From Pyrus communis (Eukaryota > Streptophyta > Magnoliopsida > Rosales > Rosaceae): DNA of 64,000 bases. The stretch spans positions 14,948,121 through 15,012,120 of the forward strand of contig NC_084817.1 of the NCBI RefSeq assembly GCF_963583255.1, in the 5' to 3' direction. Made by a program: the position numbers and the translations under genes. The notes under the pieces are model-generated. The model did not search any database. It worked only from the letters and a program-made list of their open reading frames with translations, and was not told where the DNA came from. This document shows positions 1 through 7,826 of the stretch, in pieces. Numbering within the stretch: position 1 is the stretch's first letter; each line of letters begins with the position of its first letter.

Positions 1-32
1 AAAAAAAAAGACATGGCAGAACGATGGAGGCT

Positions 33-710
33 TCACAAAGGTTGTTTACTTAAAGACCCACTACGTGGCAAAACTCTTGAAGCGGAAGGCATCGGGACGG
101 AAGGCATTGGTGCAGAAGATATAGGAGCGGAAGGCATCGGAGCTGGAGGCATCGAAGATAGAGGATTCGAGGCCTCAATACATGGCCAAACGCTGGATGA
201 TCCAGGAAAAAGGTGACTCTGGAGGAAAGACGAAAACCTTTGACGGTCACTTTGAATCCGACCTTCAGACTCTTGCAGTTCATCAAGCTTCCTCTTCATG
301 CCCGTCAAATAGTTGTTGGCAAGCACGTGCAAACTTCTATTCTCATGCTTAAGCAGTTTGATCTCCTGCTTAAGACTTTCCACCTCTGCCATCAATGATT
401 CCACCTGACGGGAGCGGGCAAGCAGGCGTTGGCCCATGTTGGACACAGAACTCGCACACTGAACACTAAGTGCGAGGGACTCTTGAACGGCCAACTCATC
501 GGACCGTCCTGACAGCAGCCTACTATCTTTTGGAGTGAGGAGGTTCCTAGCTACTATTGTAGCTGTTGTGGCGTCCTGCATCACGGAGTCTTCACCTGTA
601 AGAAGACCGTTAGAAGATAAAAAAGAAGGGCGCCATACATTACCTTGACGGGGCGCAACTGGATCGCTGCTGAGACTCAAATCTAAGCTAAGGTTCGATG
701 AGTTTGCCAT
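33..710 (-). CDS. antisense ORF (aORF), copy 1: coiled-coil protein of unknown function
   Basis: I do not recognise a function. The 225-aa frame runs opposite to the element that carries it. I start it at the ATG at 710 (MANSSNLSL), shared by all three copies; an in-frame ATG at 725 adds only MKKKK from a poly-A stretch. The N-terminal third is Ser/Leu-rich. Residues about 93-160 have heptad-like spacing of Leu/Val/Ile with many Glu, Lys and Arg, as in a coiled coil. The C-terminus is a low-complexity run of Pro-Met-Pro-Ser-Ala-like units encoded by degenerate 15-bp repeats (about 80-170), and it differs in length between copies. No signal peptide or membrane segment is visible. The frame is intact although H1 is an older, broken element. 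Antisense extra ORFs are known in some plant Ty3/gypsy families; whether this one is homologous cannot be decided here. Confidence 0.7.
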   Translation of the reverse strand: MANSSNLSLDLSLSSDPVAPRQGNVWRPSFLSSNGLLTGEDSVMQDATTATIVARNLLTPKDSRLLSGRSDELAVQESLALSVQCASSVSNMGQRLLARSRQVESLMAEVESLKQEIKLLKHENRSLHVLANNYLTGMKRKLDELQESEGRIQSDRQRFSSFLQSHLFPGSSSVWPCIEASNPLSSMPPAPMPSAPISSAPMPSVPMPSASRVLPRSGSLSKQPL

Positions 711-1190
711 TTTTTTTTTTTTCAAAAGTGTTCAAAGAGATGGGGTGGATGGAGTTAATTCTCAAAGGGCCGGAGTCGATTTTCAAGAATGGAAATTCTT
801 CAGAGTGTGTTTGTTGTGGTGATCGATAGCTCTATAAAAAGCCAAGGCGACGCGTCCACCGATTCAAAAAGCCGGAATTTCCGGCGTAATTTAGGCGACG
901 CTTTCTCGGCTTTTCAGAAGACGCATTCAACTTTGTCATAAGATTTCTTCTTTTCAGACAACACGTGGAGGCCATCATCGCAACTACACATCTTTAGCCG
1001 ACAAGCGCAAAGTTCGGCGACGCTTTCTCTGCTTTTCAGAAAACGCGTGCAGCTTTGTCAAAAGGAGCCGCATCCGCACTACTACGTGTCGTTCAGAAAG
1101 CTAAGGGGCGCCTGCTCAGAAATCGAAGGGGCGTCGTTCAGAAATCGAAGAGGCGTCACTATTTCAAAAAGCCGGATTTGCGGGATCAAA
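711..1190 (-). promoter_or_regulatory. candidate promoter region of aORF copy 1
   Basis: This stretch is richer in GC and CpG than its surroundings. On the minus strand it holds a TATA-like TTTTTATAGAG about 120 bp before the ATG (plus strand about 832-842) and a CACGTG G-box near 964-969. It also has repeated GC-rich modules: 'cttttcaga..acgc' and 'cagaaatcgaag-ggcg' each recur. The same layout stands before the other two aORF copies. That it is a promoter is inference. Confidence 0.4.
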
Positions 1191-1536
1191 ACGTTTGTCG
1201 ACAAGGGTAAAAGAAGAGTACCACCACTTGATATTATCTCTATATATGTCGACCTTCGTCTTTTATGGCAAGGCAAACCTGAAGAAAATGCCCAACTCTC
1301 CCTCACCTTTGAGGGCGCACTCCCAGCAAATCCTTTTGAAATACTCAATTTTTTCTTCTTCCCCAAAGATGATACCGGATGCCTGGAGTACAGATGACCC
1401 AGGAGGAAACGGCAGATTGAAGTGTGCTGATTCATTCACCGCTTCTTCAAAAGCAAAGGTATCTCATATCATCAAGGTCAAAAGCAAAAGTATCTCATAT
1501 CATGCTCCTTCCCTGTCTTTTTCTTTGTCCTTGTTC

Positions 1537-1758
1537 TTACTCGCATGGCAAAGTAAAAGAAGCAATCAGCCGGCACTTGGAGTCAGTCTTCCGATCTGGA
1601 GCCAACTGCCTGGAATCTATTCCTGATTGCTTACCTAGCGTTGCTCTCGAGTAGTCATCTTCAACGGTTGATACACTTCCGGAGAAGGGACCACTTCTGC
1701 AAAGGGGAGCGAGTAAGGCAAGTGAAAATGATACATTGAAGCATGTGGAGACAAACAT
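1537..1758 (-). CDS. small conserved antisense ORF, copy 1 (73 aa, hypothetical)
   Basis: Same strand as the aORF and about 0.8 kb upstream of it. The 73-aa frame keeps the same start and stop in all three cassettes (also 8668-8889 and 19085-19306), with two or three amino-acid differences. DNA here is more conserved between copies than the flanks: one difference in about 270 bp against E1. The same DNA also has splice-like signals (see the copy at 19085), so it could be an exon or control region instead. No domain recognised. Confidence 0.3.
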   Translation of the reverse strand: MFVSTCFNVSFSLALLAPLCRSGPFSGSVSTVEDDYSRATLGKQSGIDSRQLAPDRKTDSKCRLIASFTLPCE

Positions 1759-2117
1759 AGGCTGAGTTATCCTCCAACCCTTTTCAATACGAATTGGAAA
1801 GATTGAACAAAGAAACAGACCACAGGGGTAAGCTCAGACCTTCGGGGAAGACCAAAAGAATCCTCCAGCCCAGTAGCATAAAGGAAAATCAACAAGTGGA
1901 GGAGACCAAAAGAATCATGCAGCCCAATTCAAGAGTATGCCTGTGGAATCACCAAGATCAATGCATCAATGCAATCACCAAGGAGAAGAGGGAATTTACA
2001 CTCCATAACCAGATTTGCGTCCCTAAACTCTTCTCTTTGTTAATTACATTCTGCCATGTTTAGTATGTTTAAATGCTTTTTGTGTGTTTACTTATGTTTT
2101 GTGTGAATCTATGCTTA

Positions 2118-2157
2118 AAACATTGAGGACAATGTTTGATTTAAGTGTGGGGGGGGG
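2118..2157 (+). other. perfect 8-bp-arm palindrome followed by a G-tract (PPT-like motif 1)
   Basis: AAACATTGAGGACAATGTTT at 2118-2137 is a perfect inverted repeat with loop AGGA. It is followed at once by a purine/G run of nine G. The same block occurs at 9242-9279, 18700-18744 (minus) and 62822-62874. It lies about 1.7 kb upstream of the 3' LTR in an intact element and resembles the true polypurine tract (AAGTGTGGGGG). Confidence 0.85.
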
Positions 2158-3259
2158 TAACTAAAGTGTTTAGATGCAAATTCGTAGGGTTTTATCCACC
2201 ATAACTTCTAATGTTGTTCCTTGCTGTTTTAAGGTGTTTTTAAGTTGTTTTAGAGTGTTTTAATATGTTTTGTTTTTATAAATCCGAAAAACATATAAAA
2301 ATTTGAAAAACATGTTTTAAAAAAGCCTAAAAAAAGTGTTTTGAGTCGTTTTTGTGTGTTTGTGTCTTAGGGTACCTTCCAACAAAATGACATGGATTTG
2401 GTTTGTAATTGCATGACTGTTAAAGAGAGTTATAAACATGGATGAAAGTTTGATTTACTTTTGGTATATTCTTGGTTATGGTTATAATGTATGACTTCAC
2501 ATGCAATCATAAAAGAAAAATTCGTTTTTGTAACATGCTTGAAGGAAGAAACTCATAATAACGCTACATCCCTGTGAGACTCGAGCCATTACTTTCTTTG
2601 GAGAGTTATTTTCTGTGATTCTTTGTTTTCTAAAGTTGTTGCATGATCTCATTATTCCTTGCTTGGTTGCTACTTAGAATGCAATTGTATCATGATAGAA
2701 CTAAATGCTAGAACTTATATCCGTTTCATTCAAAGCATGACATTGAATTGCATAATATATATCAAGATGAAGTTGTGTTGTTGCCACCATAGCCAAATAG
2801 CCTTACTTCCCATATTTCGTATATATTAGTTTTAACCCCGTTGAGCCTCGTTTAGCCTACTTTCTTTGCTAACCACTGATAGGAGCATATTCATGCGACT
2901 TAAATGGCTTGTTCTCGTGCATTTACGTTATGTTTCTCTAGTTATTTTAGTCCTTTATGCTTCTTTTGTGTGTTTTCAGGTTCTAAGGGCAAGGTATGCA
3001 AAAGGATGCCTTTTGGAGCCTTTTGGAGCAAATTAGAGATTGGAATGGATATCATATGCTTGGAGCCAAGAGGATGGACGAAATTAAAGACTTGAAGTAG
3101 GAAAGTTAAATCTTAAAAGACCTCATGTTTAAGCATCATTGAAGACTCCTACGCATTTTAGAACACAAAAACAACATTCCTTGCAACCTTAGGACATTGT
3201 CGTGTGTTTCCTTGTGTCTCCCTTCCTTGCCATGCAAGGAAGGGCTTTGTTCCCTATTT

Positions 3260-3515
3260 TAAACACTTAAAGCATTCATTTATCATATCATTCACTTATT
3301 ATAAGCATTCACTTATCATATCATTCACTTATCAAACCATTCACTTATCACTTCCATTCACTTATCACTTATCACTTCCATTCACTTATCACTCACCACA
3401 TATCATTCATTTATCACTTAACATATCATTCATTTATCACTTAACATATCATACACTTATCATAATCATTCACTTATACACTTATCATAATCATTCACTT
3501 ATTCTTTCATCATTC
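3260..3515 (+). repeat. degenerate tandem repeat in U3 of E1 5' LTR
   Basis: About twenty imperfect copies of a 10-15 bp unit built on CATTCACTTATCA, with shorter CACTTATCA steps. It recurs at 11331-11586 in the 3' LTR. A related CACTTATCA array lies at about 50237-50355 in LTR S8. Its translation gives a misleading low-complexity ORF. Confidence 0.85.
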
Positions 3516-4220
3516 AACCACCAATTCAACACATGCATTTCAAACCTTTCAACACCCTTTAATCATCTCCCTTTAAGTTATGATTTTATTTCCTAACCCT
3601 ACATGCATTATTTATTAGCATCTTCACATGCATTCACACACACTTCACACAAACAAACAACTCAAAACCGTGAGCTCCCATTCCCTTATGCCATTTTCAG
3701 ATTTCCACCCACTAACCTAGTCATCAACACATGCATTCCCTTCACATTCACCCACATGCACTCCCACTCTTTAATCATATGCACTCCCATCATAATTCCA
3801 CCACCAATTCAGCCACAAAACATTATCATTGCACCACATTCAACCACTCCACATCCCTCACCAAGAAACCATTCAACACACACATGCATCCTGAAATTCT
3901 TTGCCATGCAATCACATGCATTTCCCTTGACATTTTCAGCCATCACACTTCATCATTACACCACCATTCACTCTTTAACCCACACACACTTCACACAAAC
4001 AACATTCACATGCATTCACATGCATTTCCAACACAAAACACACTCAAAACCGTGGCCACCTTTGCATTTCAGGATTCCCATTTGCATTTTCAGATTTCCA
4101 GCTTTCCCTTTTATTTTCCAGCTTTCATTCTTCATCATTGCAGCCATTCCACATGCAATTCTCCATCATTCCTCCACACAAACACCTTAAACAAATAGCC
4201 ATATACATCTCCACTCCTCC

Positions 4221-4228
4221 TATAAATA
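4221..4228 (+). promoter_or_regulatory. TATA box of E1 5' LTR
   Basis: TATAAATA in the sequence context CTCC-TATAAATA-CCC. The identical site in the 3' LTR is at 12292-12299. The same box sits at the equivalent place in other LTRs: 22085-22092, 24604-24611, 32132-32139 and 51204-51211. It lies just downstream of the CATGCA-rich region, as expected for a U3 core promoter. Confidence 0.7.
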
Positions 4229-4441
4229 CCCTTGCATTCCCATCATTCAAAACATCTCATTCACAACACAACACCCCTCAAACACTCCCATTCTTTCCTT
4301 AGCCGTGAGTCCCCCCTCCCTACTAATCCAAACACCAACCATCTTTCCATTTCCATCACTCCTCACTCCATTCCACACTTCCATTCCCCCAAACCAACTA
4401 TCCTTAGACCTTATGCTACAACAACGAGGAAGAGAAGAGGA

Positions 4442-4605
4442 CCTAAACGTTCATACAATTCAAGTTTGAGTTGTTGGAATGTTTAGGTGATTCTTTGATT
4501 TCAATGTTTCATTTTAATTCTCTTTGTTTTGTACGTATAAGGAATGGAAGAGAAGAGTGCCTAAACGTTCATACAATTCAAGTTTGAGTTGTTGGAATGT
4601 TTAGG
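4442..4605 (+). other. tandem pair of 46-nt conserved hairpins in the LTR transcript
   Basis: Two copies, 4442-4487 and 4560-4605. The outer arms CCTAAACGTTC and GGAATGTTTAGG pair as an 11-bp RNA stem with one G-U wobble. Inside, ACAATTCA and TGAGTTGT pair again around a 4-nt loop. Single or double copies occur in nearly all LTRs of the window: 12513-12558, 12631-12676, 15470-15515 (-), 22298-22343, 24741-24786, 29175-29220 (-), 32345-32390, 51415-51460, 51533-51578, 53510-53555, 58704-58749 (-). They lie 0.2-0.4 kb downstream of the TATA box, so inside the transcribed leader or R region. Function unknown. Confidence 0.75.
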
Positions 4606-4639
4606 TGTTTCTTTGATTTCAATGTTATGAAGAACTAAT

Positions 4640-4671
4640 CCCCCTTTAGCTAGGGGGTAATTCGAAATAAA
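4640..4671 (+). other. C/G hairpin followed by AATAAA
   Basis: CCCCCT and AGGGGG (4640-4657) form a 6-bp stem, and AATAAA follows at 4666-4671. Other LTRs keep a hairpin at this place with changed bases: 39041-39058 has perfect 7-bp arms CCCCTAA/TTAGGGG, and 22781-22796 has CCCTAG/CTAGGG. It could mark the R/U5 border and poly(A) site; that is inference, and AATAAA is not kept in every copy. Confidence 0.45.
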
Positions 4672-5568
4672 TGTTTATGCTTGCATTTTGATTTGATTAC
4701 TTCTAATTGCGTTTCATAAGTTGTGAATTCAATTTGTTTAACTATTTGATTGATAACCTATTTATGTATGTTTATTGAGAGTGCGCGCTTAATTTTCATG
4801 CATAAATATGACGCTAGAATATAAGTGAATTTCACCTAATCGTTATGAACTTATATTCACAAGTAGTGGAGGTTGCTTATAAACAATCGCGTTAAACGAA
4901 TTCTTGGCATAAGTTTCATGCGTATTCCATAGTAACGAATGCCTCGTCAACATTTATAGTTTTCATAATGCTTAATGATCTTTGATTGTATCTTTATTGT
5001 GCTTTTCACGTAAAAGACTTTTGGAGAATGTGGTGAATTGCGTTGCGCTAACCCATCCAATTCATTAACTTAAGGAGAACTTGACGGTTAATTTAAGCGG
5101 ACCTAATTAACCCGGGGCGTTGAGTTTCATAATTTATCGAAAGACCAACTGAGAATCAATCTTGTATGCAAGTGTAACATGTATGGAGATGAACCCCTTA
5201 GCTAGCATTCATCCATAAATTTCATATTTACATTCTGTCTAGTTTATTAACTTGTTTTGTTATTTCAATTTTCGTAAAAACCTCAATCCCCCTTTTGCTT
5301 TAATGTTCATTTTAGTTAGAATTCAATTTAGTTTGTGTTTTTAAAGCATTTTGAGTTTTTGGTTTGTCTTAGTGTTTTAAACTTTAATTTTGCATTCTTT
5401 GAGTCTAGTTTAGTGTTTTAAACTTTATTTTACGTTTTTGAGTCAGTTTCCAAGAGATTTGCAAGCCCTCCTAATCCCCGGTCTAGAACGATCCCTCACT
5501 TATCCATTCTACTACAATTGTCAAACGAGGGTTTAATTTGTGTGTTTAATTATTTTCGCATCAAATTT

Positions 5569-5586
5569 TGGCGCCGTTGCCGGGGA
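5569..5586 (+). promoter_or_regulatory. primer binding site of E1 (tRNA-Asp type)
   Basis: TGGCGCCGTTGCCGGGGA lies 5 bp after the LTR. It is complementary to the 3' end of plant tRNA-Asp (…TCCCCGGCAACGGCGCCA), the primer typical of Athila-like elements. Identical sites are at 40025-40042 and 47488-47505. Confidence 0.9.
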
Positions 5587-5606
5587 TTAGCAACTTTGCT
5601 AATCCC
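5583..5606 (+). other. hairpin overlapping the 3' end of the PBS
   Basis: GGGATTAGCA and TGCTAATCCC form a perfect 10-bp stem with loop ACTT, overlapping the last bases of the PBS. It is identical at 40039-40062 and 47502-47525. The same GGGGATTAG is also complementary to CTAATCCCC in U5 (5471-5481), so two pairings compete. Confidence 0.75.
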
Positions 5607-5738
5607 TTAGTTCTTTTCTTTTTTTTTGGTTTAGTTGTTTTCGTTTTAGTTTCTAACTTAGTGTTGTTTTCTTTGTTTGTTGTTACTTTTGATTTTTGAT
5701 TTAGTTCTCTTTCTTTTTAGGTACTAGAGAAGTAAGTT

Positions 5739-7073
5739 ATGGATTTTGCTAGCATTCAAGCTCAATTGGCAAATCTTACTTCTAAATTGTCGCCGTATGC
5801 CGAAAGGACCACAATGCAGAGTGTCCCTACATTTGGTGCTTCATATAGGCAAGGATTTCAAGCCAATCAATGTCCACAAAGAGATTGGAGGGATCATTCA
5901 AACTCTATATGGTGGGAAGATCAACAAGTTCAACGTGAAGCATATTGGCAACCATATGAGGAGTTCTATTCAAGACCTATGCAGCCACCACAACTTCATA
6001 TGCAATATGCTCAATTAAATTCAAGTTCGCCAGTAGATTATATTCAAATTCTTAATGAAATAAATTCTTTGGCGCAGGGGTCACAAAATCAAGCCAAGGA
6101 GGCTCAACAAGAAGCATATTGGCAACCATATGAGGAGTTCAATACAACACCTATGCAGCCACCACAACCTCCCCCACAACAATTCCAATCAAGTTCAAGT
6201 ATGTCCATGGATAATGATAAAAATTTTCAATTACTAACCTCTTTGACGCAGGACGAACAAAATCAAGACAAGAAGTTGGGTAAATTGGACGAGCAATTTG
6301 GGCAGATTATGGAGTTCATGAAACAAATTCAAGAGCAAAGTGAACTTTCCAACTCAACTATTGAAAACTCGAAGGAAGATTTTGAAATCCATAATGCTAT
6401 CACTGTGGGAAGTGCTATGGAGGTTGGAGCAGACCTAAAAATGTCCAAACATAGCCTAGAAGTGGATGAAGAGCTGCTAATTGAGGAGGAGGAAGAAGAC
6501 ATGCACACGGCAAGGGTAGAACAACCCTTGCCGCAGCCCCCTAAGCCCTCTAAACCACCCACCACCAGTAAGGACGTCCCAATTTCATGTTATTCTGATG
6601 TTATTCCACCCAATGTCCCTTTTCCTAGCAGGTTTTTGATTCCCAACCAAGAAGAGAGTAAAAAGGACATCGTGGAAGCCTTCCCAAAGGTGCAAAATGC
6701 TATTCAAATTCTTGGTGCAACACAGCAAGTTTTAGATGGTGTTGAATTCTTCAAAGGACTTTGTACACCAAGAAGAATGATTCAAGAGAAGGTAGTGGCT
6801 GGAGAAGATGTAGAAGGCATCAAAGAGGACAAATTTGAAACCACAATTCCCAAGGAAGTTGGATTTTATGACACGGGACAAGTCATAACTTTCGAAGGGG
6901 TGTTTATTCTGGAGTTCATTTTGGAGCACACAGGTAAGCCGCCTCCCCGAATTTCAATTTTCTTTTATACTAACATGTGGTTAATGATTCAGACACCCAA
7001 AATGGAATTTAAACTATTACCGGATCATTTCAAGTATCACCGCCCATTCAAAGATAAATTCCATGCCGTTTGA
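5739..7073 (+). CDS. non-autonomous gag/pol-derived fusion ORF (444 aa)
   Basis: The ATG at 5739 is the first one after the leader, as in gag of E2 and E3, but the capsid-like gag domain and zinc knuckle are missing. Residues 1-15 match Gag of E2 from about residue 299 (DIQSQLANLTS). Residues about 158-200 match the NDxxxQLLTxLxQ...KLxxQxGQIxxF segment, and 290-345 match the linker before protease (NVPFPSRF...FxKxLCTxRR). Residues about 418-435 (TPKMEFKLLPDHFKYH) resemble the piece just before RT in E2. Protease is absent. A 58-aa unit is duplicated in tandem, with EAYWQPYEEF at 67 and at 125. Acidic and Gln/Pro-rich stretches suggest a flexible protein. The frame is fully open in this young element. 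It may be a retained structural or RNA-binding accessory, or simply a surviving frame. Confidence 0.75.
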   Translation: MDFASIQAQLANLTSKLSPYAERTTMQSVPTFGASYRQGFQANQCPQRDWRDHSNSIWWEDQQVQREAYWQPYEEFYSRPMQPPQLHMQYAQLNSSSPVDYIQILNEINSLAQGSQNQAKEAQQEAYWQPYEEFNTTPMQPPQPPPQQFQSSSSMSMDNDKNFQLLTSLTQDEQNQDKKLGKLDEQFGQIMEFMKQIQEQSELSNSTIENSKEDFEIHNAITVGSAMEVGADLKMSKHSLEVDEELLIEEEEEDMHTARVEQPLPQPPKPSKPPTTSKDVPISCYSDVIPPNVPFPSRFLIPNQEESKKDIVEAFPKVQNAIQILGATQQVLDGVEFFKGLCTPRRMIQEKVVAGEDVEGIKEDKFETTIPKEVGFYDTGQVITFEGVFILEFILEHTGKPPPRISIFFYTNMWLMIQTPKMEFKLLPDHFKYHRPFKDKFHAV

Positions 7074-7089
7074 TTTTATTTATGTTAAT

Positions 7090-7115
<26 letters not shown>
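7090..7115 (+). repeat. 26-nt poly(A) tract at the gag-ORF/antisense-cassette joint
   Basis: Preceded by GTTAATAA, so it reads as AATAAA running into A26, 17 bp after the fusion ORF stops. The H1 cassette starts after a similar A-tract at 1-9. It looks like a fossil mRNA end at an internal joint. Confidence 0.8.
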
Positions 7116-7120
<5 letters not shown>

Positions 7121-7154
7121 AAGAAAGATACTAAACATGGAGAAAGGTGGAGCT

Positions 7155-7826
7155 TCACAAAGGTTGTTTACGTGAAGCCCCACTACGAGGCGCAGAAGCG
7201 GAAGGCGCAGAAGCGGGAGGCATAGAAGCGGGAGGCATCGGAGCGGAAGCCATCGGAGCGGGAGGCATCGGAGCTAGAGCATTCCAGGCCTCAATACTTG
7301 GCCAAGCGCTGGATGACCCAGGAAAAAGGTGCCTCTGGAGATAAGACGCAAGTCTTTGACGGTCACTGTGAATTCGACCCTCAGATTCTTGCAGCTCATC
7401 AAGCTTCCTCTTCATCCCCGACGAATAGTTATTTGCAAGCACATGCAAACTTCTATTCTCGTACTTAAGCTGCTGGATCTCTTGCTTAAGTCTTTCCACC
7501 TCTGCCATCAACGATTCCACCTGACGGGAGCGGGCAAGCAGGCGTAGGCCCATGTTGGACACAGAGCTCGCACACTGAACACTAAGTGCGAGGGACTCTT
7601 GAACGGCCAACTCATCGGACCGTCCTGACAGCAGCCTACTATCTTTTGGAGTGAGGAGGTTTTTAGCTACTATTGTAGCTGTTGTGGCGTCCTGCATCAC
7701 AGAGTCTTCACCTGAAAGAGGACCGTTAGAAGATAAAAAAGAAGGGCGCCATACATTACCTTGACGCGGCGCGCCCGTATCACTGCTAAGGCTCAATTCC
7801 AAGCTAAGGTTCGATGAGTTTGCCAT
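7155..7826 (-). CDS. antisense ORF (aORF), copy 2, in the young element E1
   Basis: A 223-aa frame from the ATG at 7826 (MANSSNLSLEL); an upstream in-frame ATG at 7838 adds MKKK. The body matches copies 1 and 3: a Ser/Leu-rich N-terminus, the segment RQGNVWRPSF, an Ala/Leu-rich middle (SDELAVQESLALSVQ), a coiled-coil-like stretch about 93-160, and an Ala/Pro/Met/Ser low-complexity tail with different repeat numbers. Base composition is clearly richer in GC than the A/T-rich LTR and 3' region. It sits where pol would be in an autonomous relative, on the opposite strand. Function unknown. It could be an element accessory gene or a captured host gene fragment. Not annotated as a toxin, nuclease or envelope: no such motif is visible. 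Confidence 0.75.
   Translation of the reverse strand: MANSSNLSLELSLSSDTGAPRQGNVWRPSFLSSNGPLSGEDSVMQDATTATIVAKNLLTPKDSRLLSGRSDELAVQESLALSVQCASSVSNMGLRLLARSRQVESLMAEVERLKQEIQQLKYENRSLHVLANNYSSGMKRKLDELQESEGRIHSDRQRLASYLQRHLFPGSSSAWPSIEAWNALAPMPPAPMASAPMPPASMPPASAPSASAPRSGASRKQPL

Larger units (their letters stand above)
1..2876 (+). mobile_element. H1, left part: antisense cassette and 3' internal region of an older non-autonomous Ty3/gypsy element
   Basis: This is the downstream half of an element whose 5' LTR and leader lie before the window. It begins in an A-tract matching the one that precedes the antisense cassette in E1 (7090-7115). It carries antisense ORF copy 1, its GC-richer upstream region, a small antisense ORF, and the palindrome plus G-tract near 2118-2157. 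It stops at 2876 where E1 inserted, and resumes at 13640. The 5-bp TSD ACCAC lies at 2872-2876 and 13635-13639. Orientation follows from similarity to the internal region of E1, 7090-10005. Confidence 0.85.
2877..5563 (+). repeat. 5' LTR of E1
   Basis: Starts TGATAGGAG and ends CGCATCA, giving the TG...CA ends of LTRs, and is followed 5 bp later by the PBS. Parts in order: a conserved 5' block (2877-3090), a tandem CATTCACTTATCA-like array (about 3260-3515), a U3 rich in CATGCA hexamers (about 3530-4160), a TATA box (4221-4228), two copies of a hairpin (4442-4487, 4560-4605), a second C/G hairpin with AATAAA (4640-4671), and an A/T-rich U5. Short open frames inside it are shadows of the repeats. 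Confidence 0.93.

Noticed and set aside
1195..1626. Sense-strand ORFs overlapping the antisense cassette (also 8160-8687 and 19217-19786)
   Set aside because: Starts, stops and lengths differ in each copy (143, 175, 189 aa), unlike the antisense frames; no domain seen.
2904..3095. Repeated short ORF beginning MACSRAFTLCF (also at 10975, 21085, 31002, 59106 and others)
   Set aside because: It lies in the conserved first 200 bp of every LTR, on whichever strand the LTR runs. Its length and ending vary between copies, so it is an LTR shadow rather than a gene.
3260..3515. CRISPR-like array
   Set aside because: Units are short, degenerate and contiguous without unique spacers, and the DNA is plant nuclear; it is a simple tandem repeat.
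3204..4486. His/Thr/Ser-rich ORFs of 84-195 aa in the LTRs
   Set aside because: They are direct translations of CACTTATCA and CACATGCA repeats. Identical frames in the two E1 LTRs only reflect recent duplication by reverse transcription.
5569..5586. tRNA-Asp gene
   Set aside because: Only the 18-nt complement of the tRNA 3' end is present, at the standard PBS position; no tRNA body.
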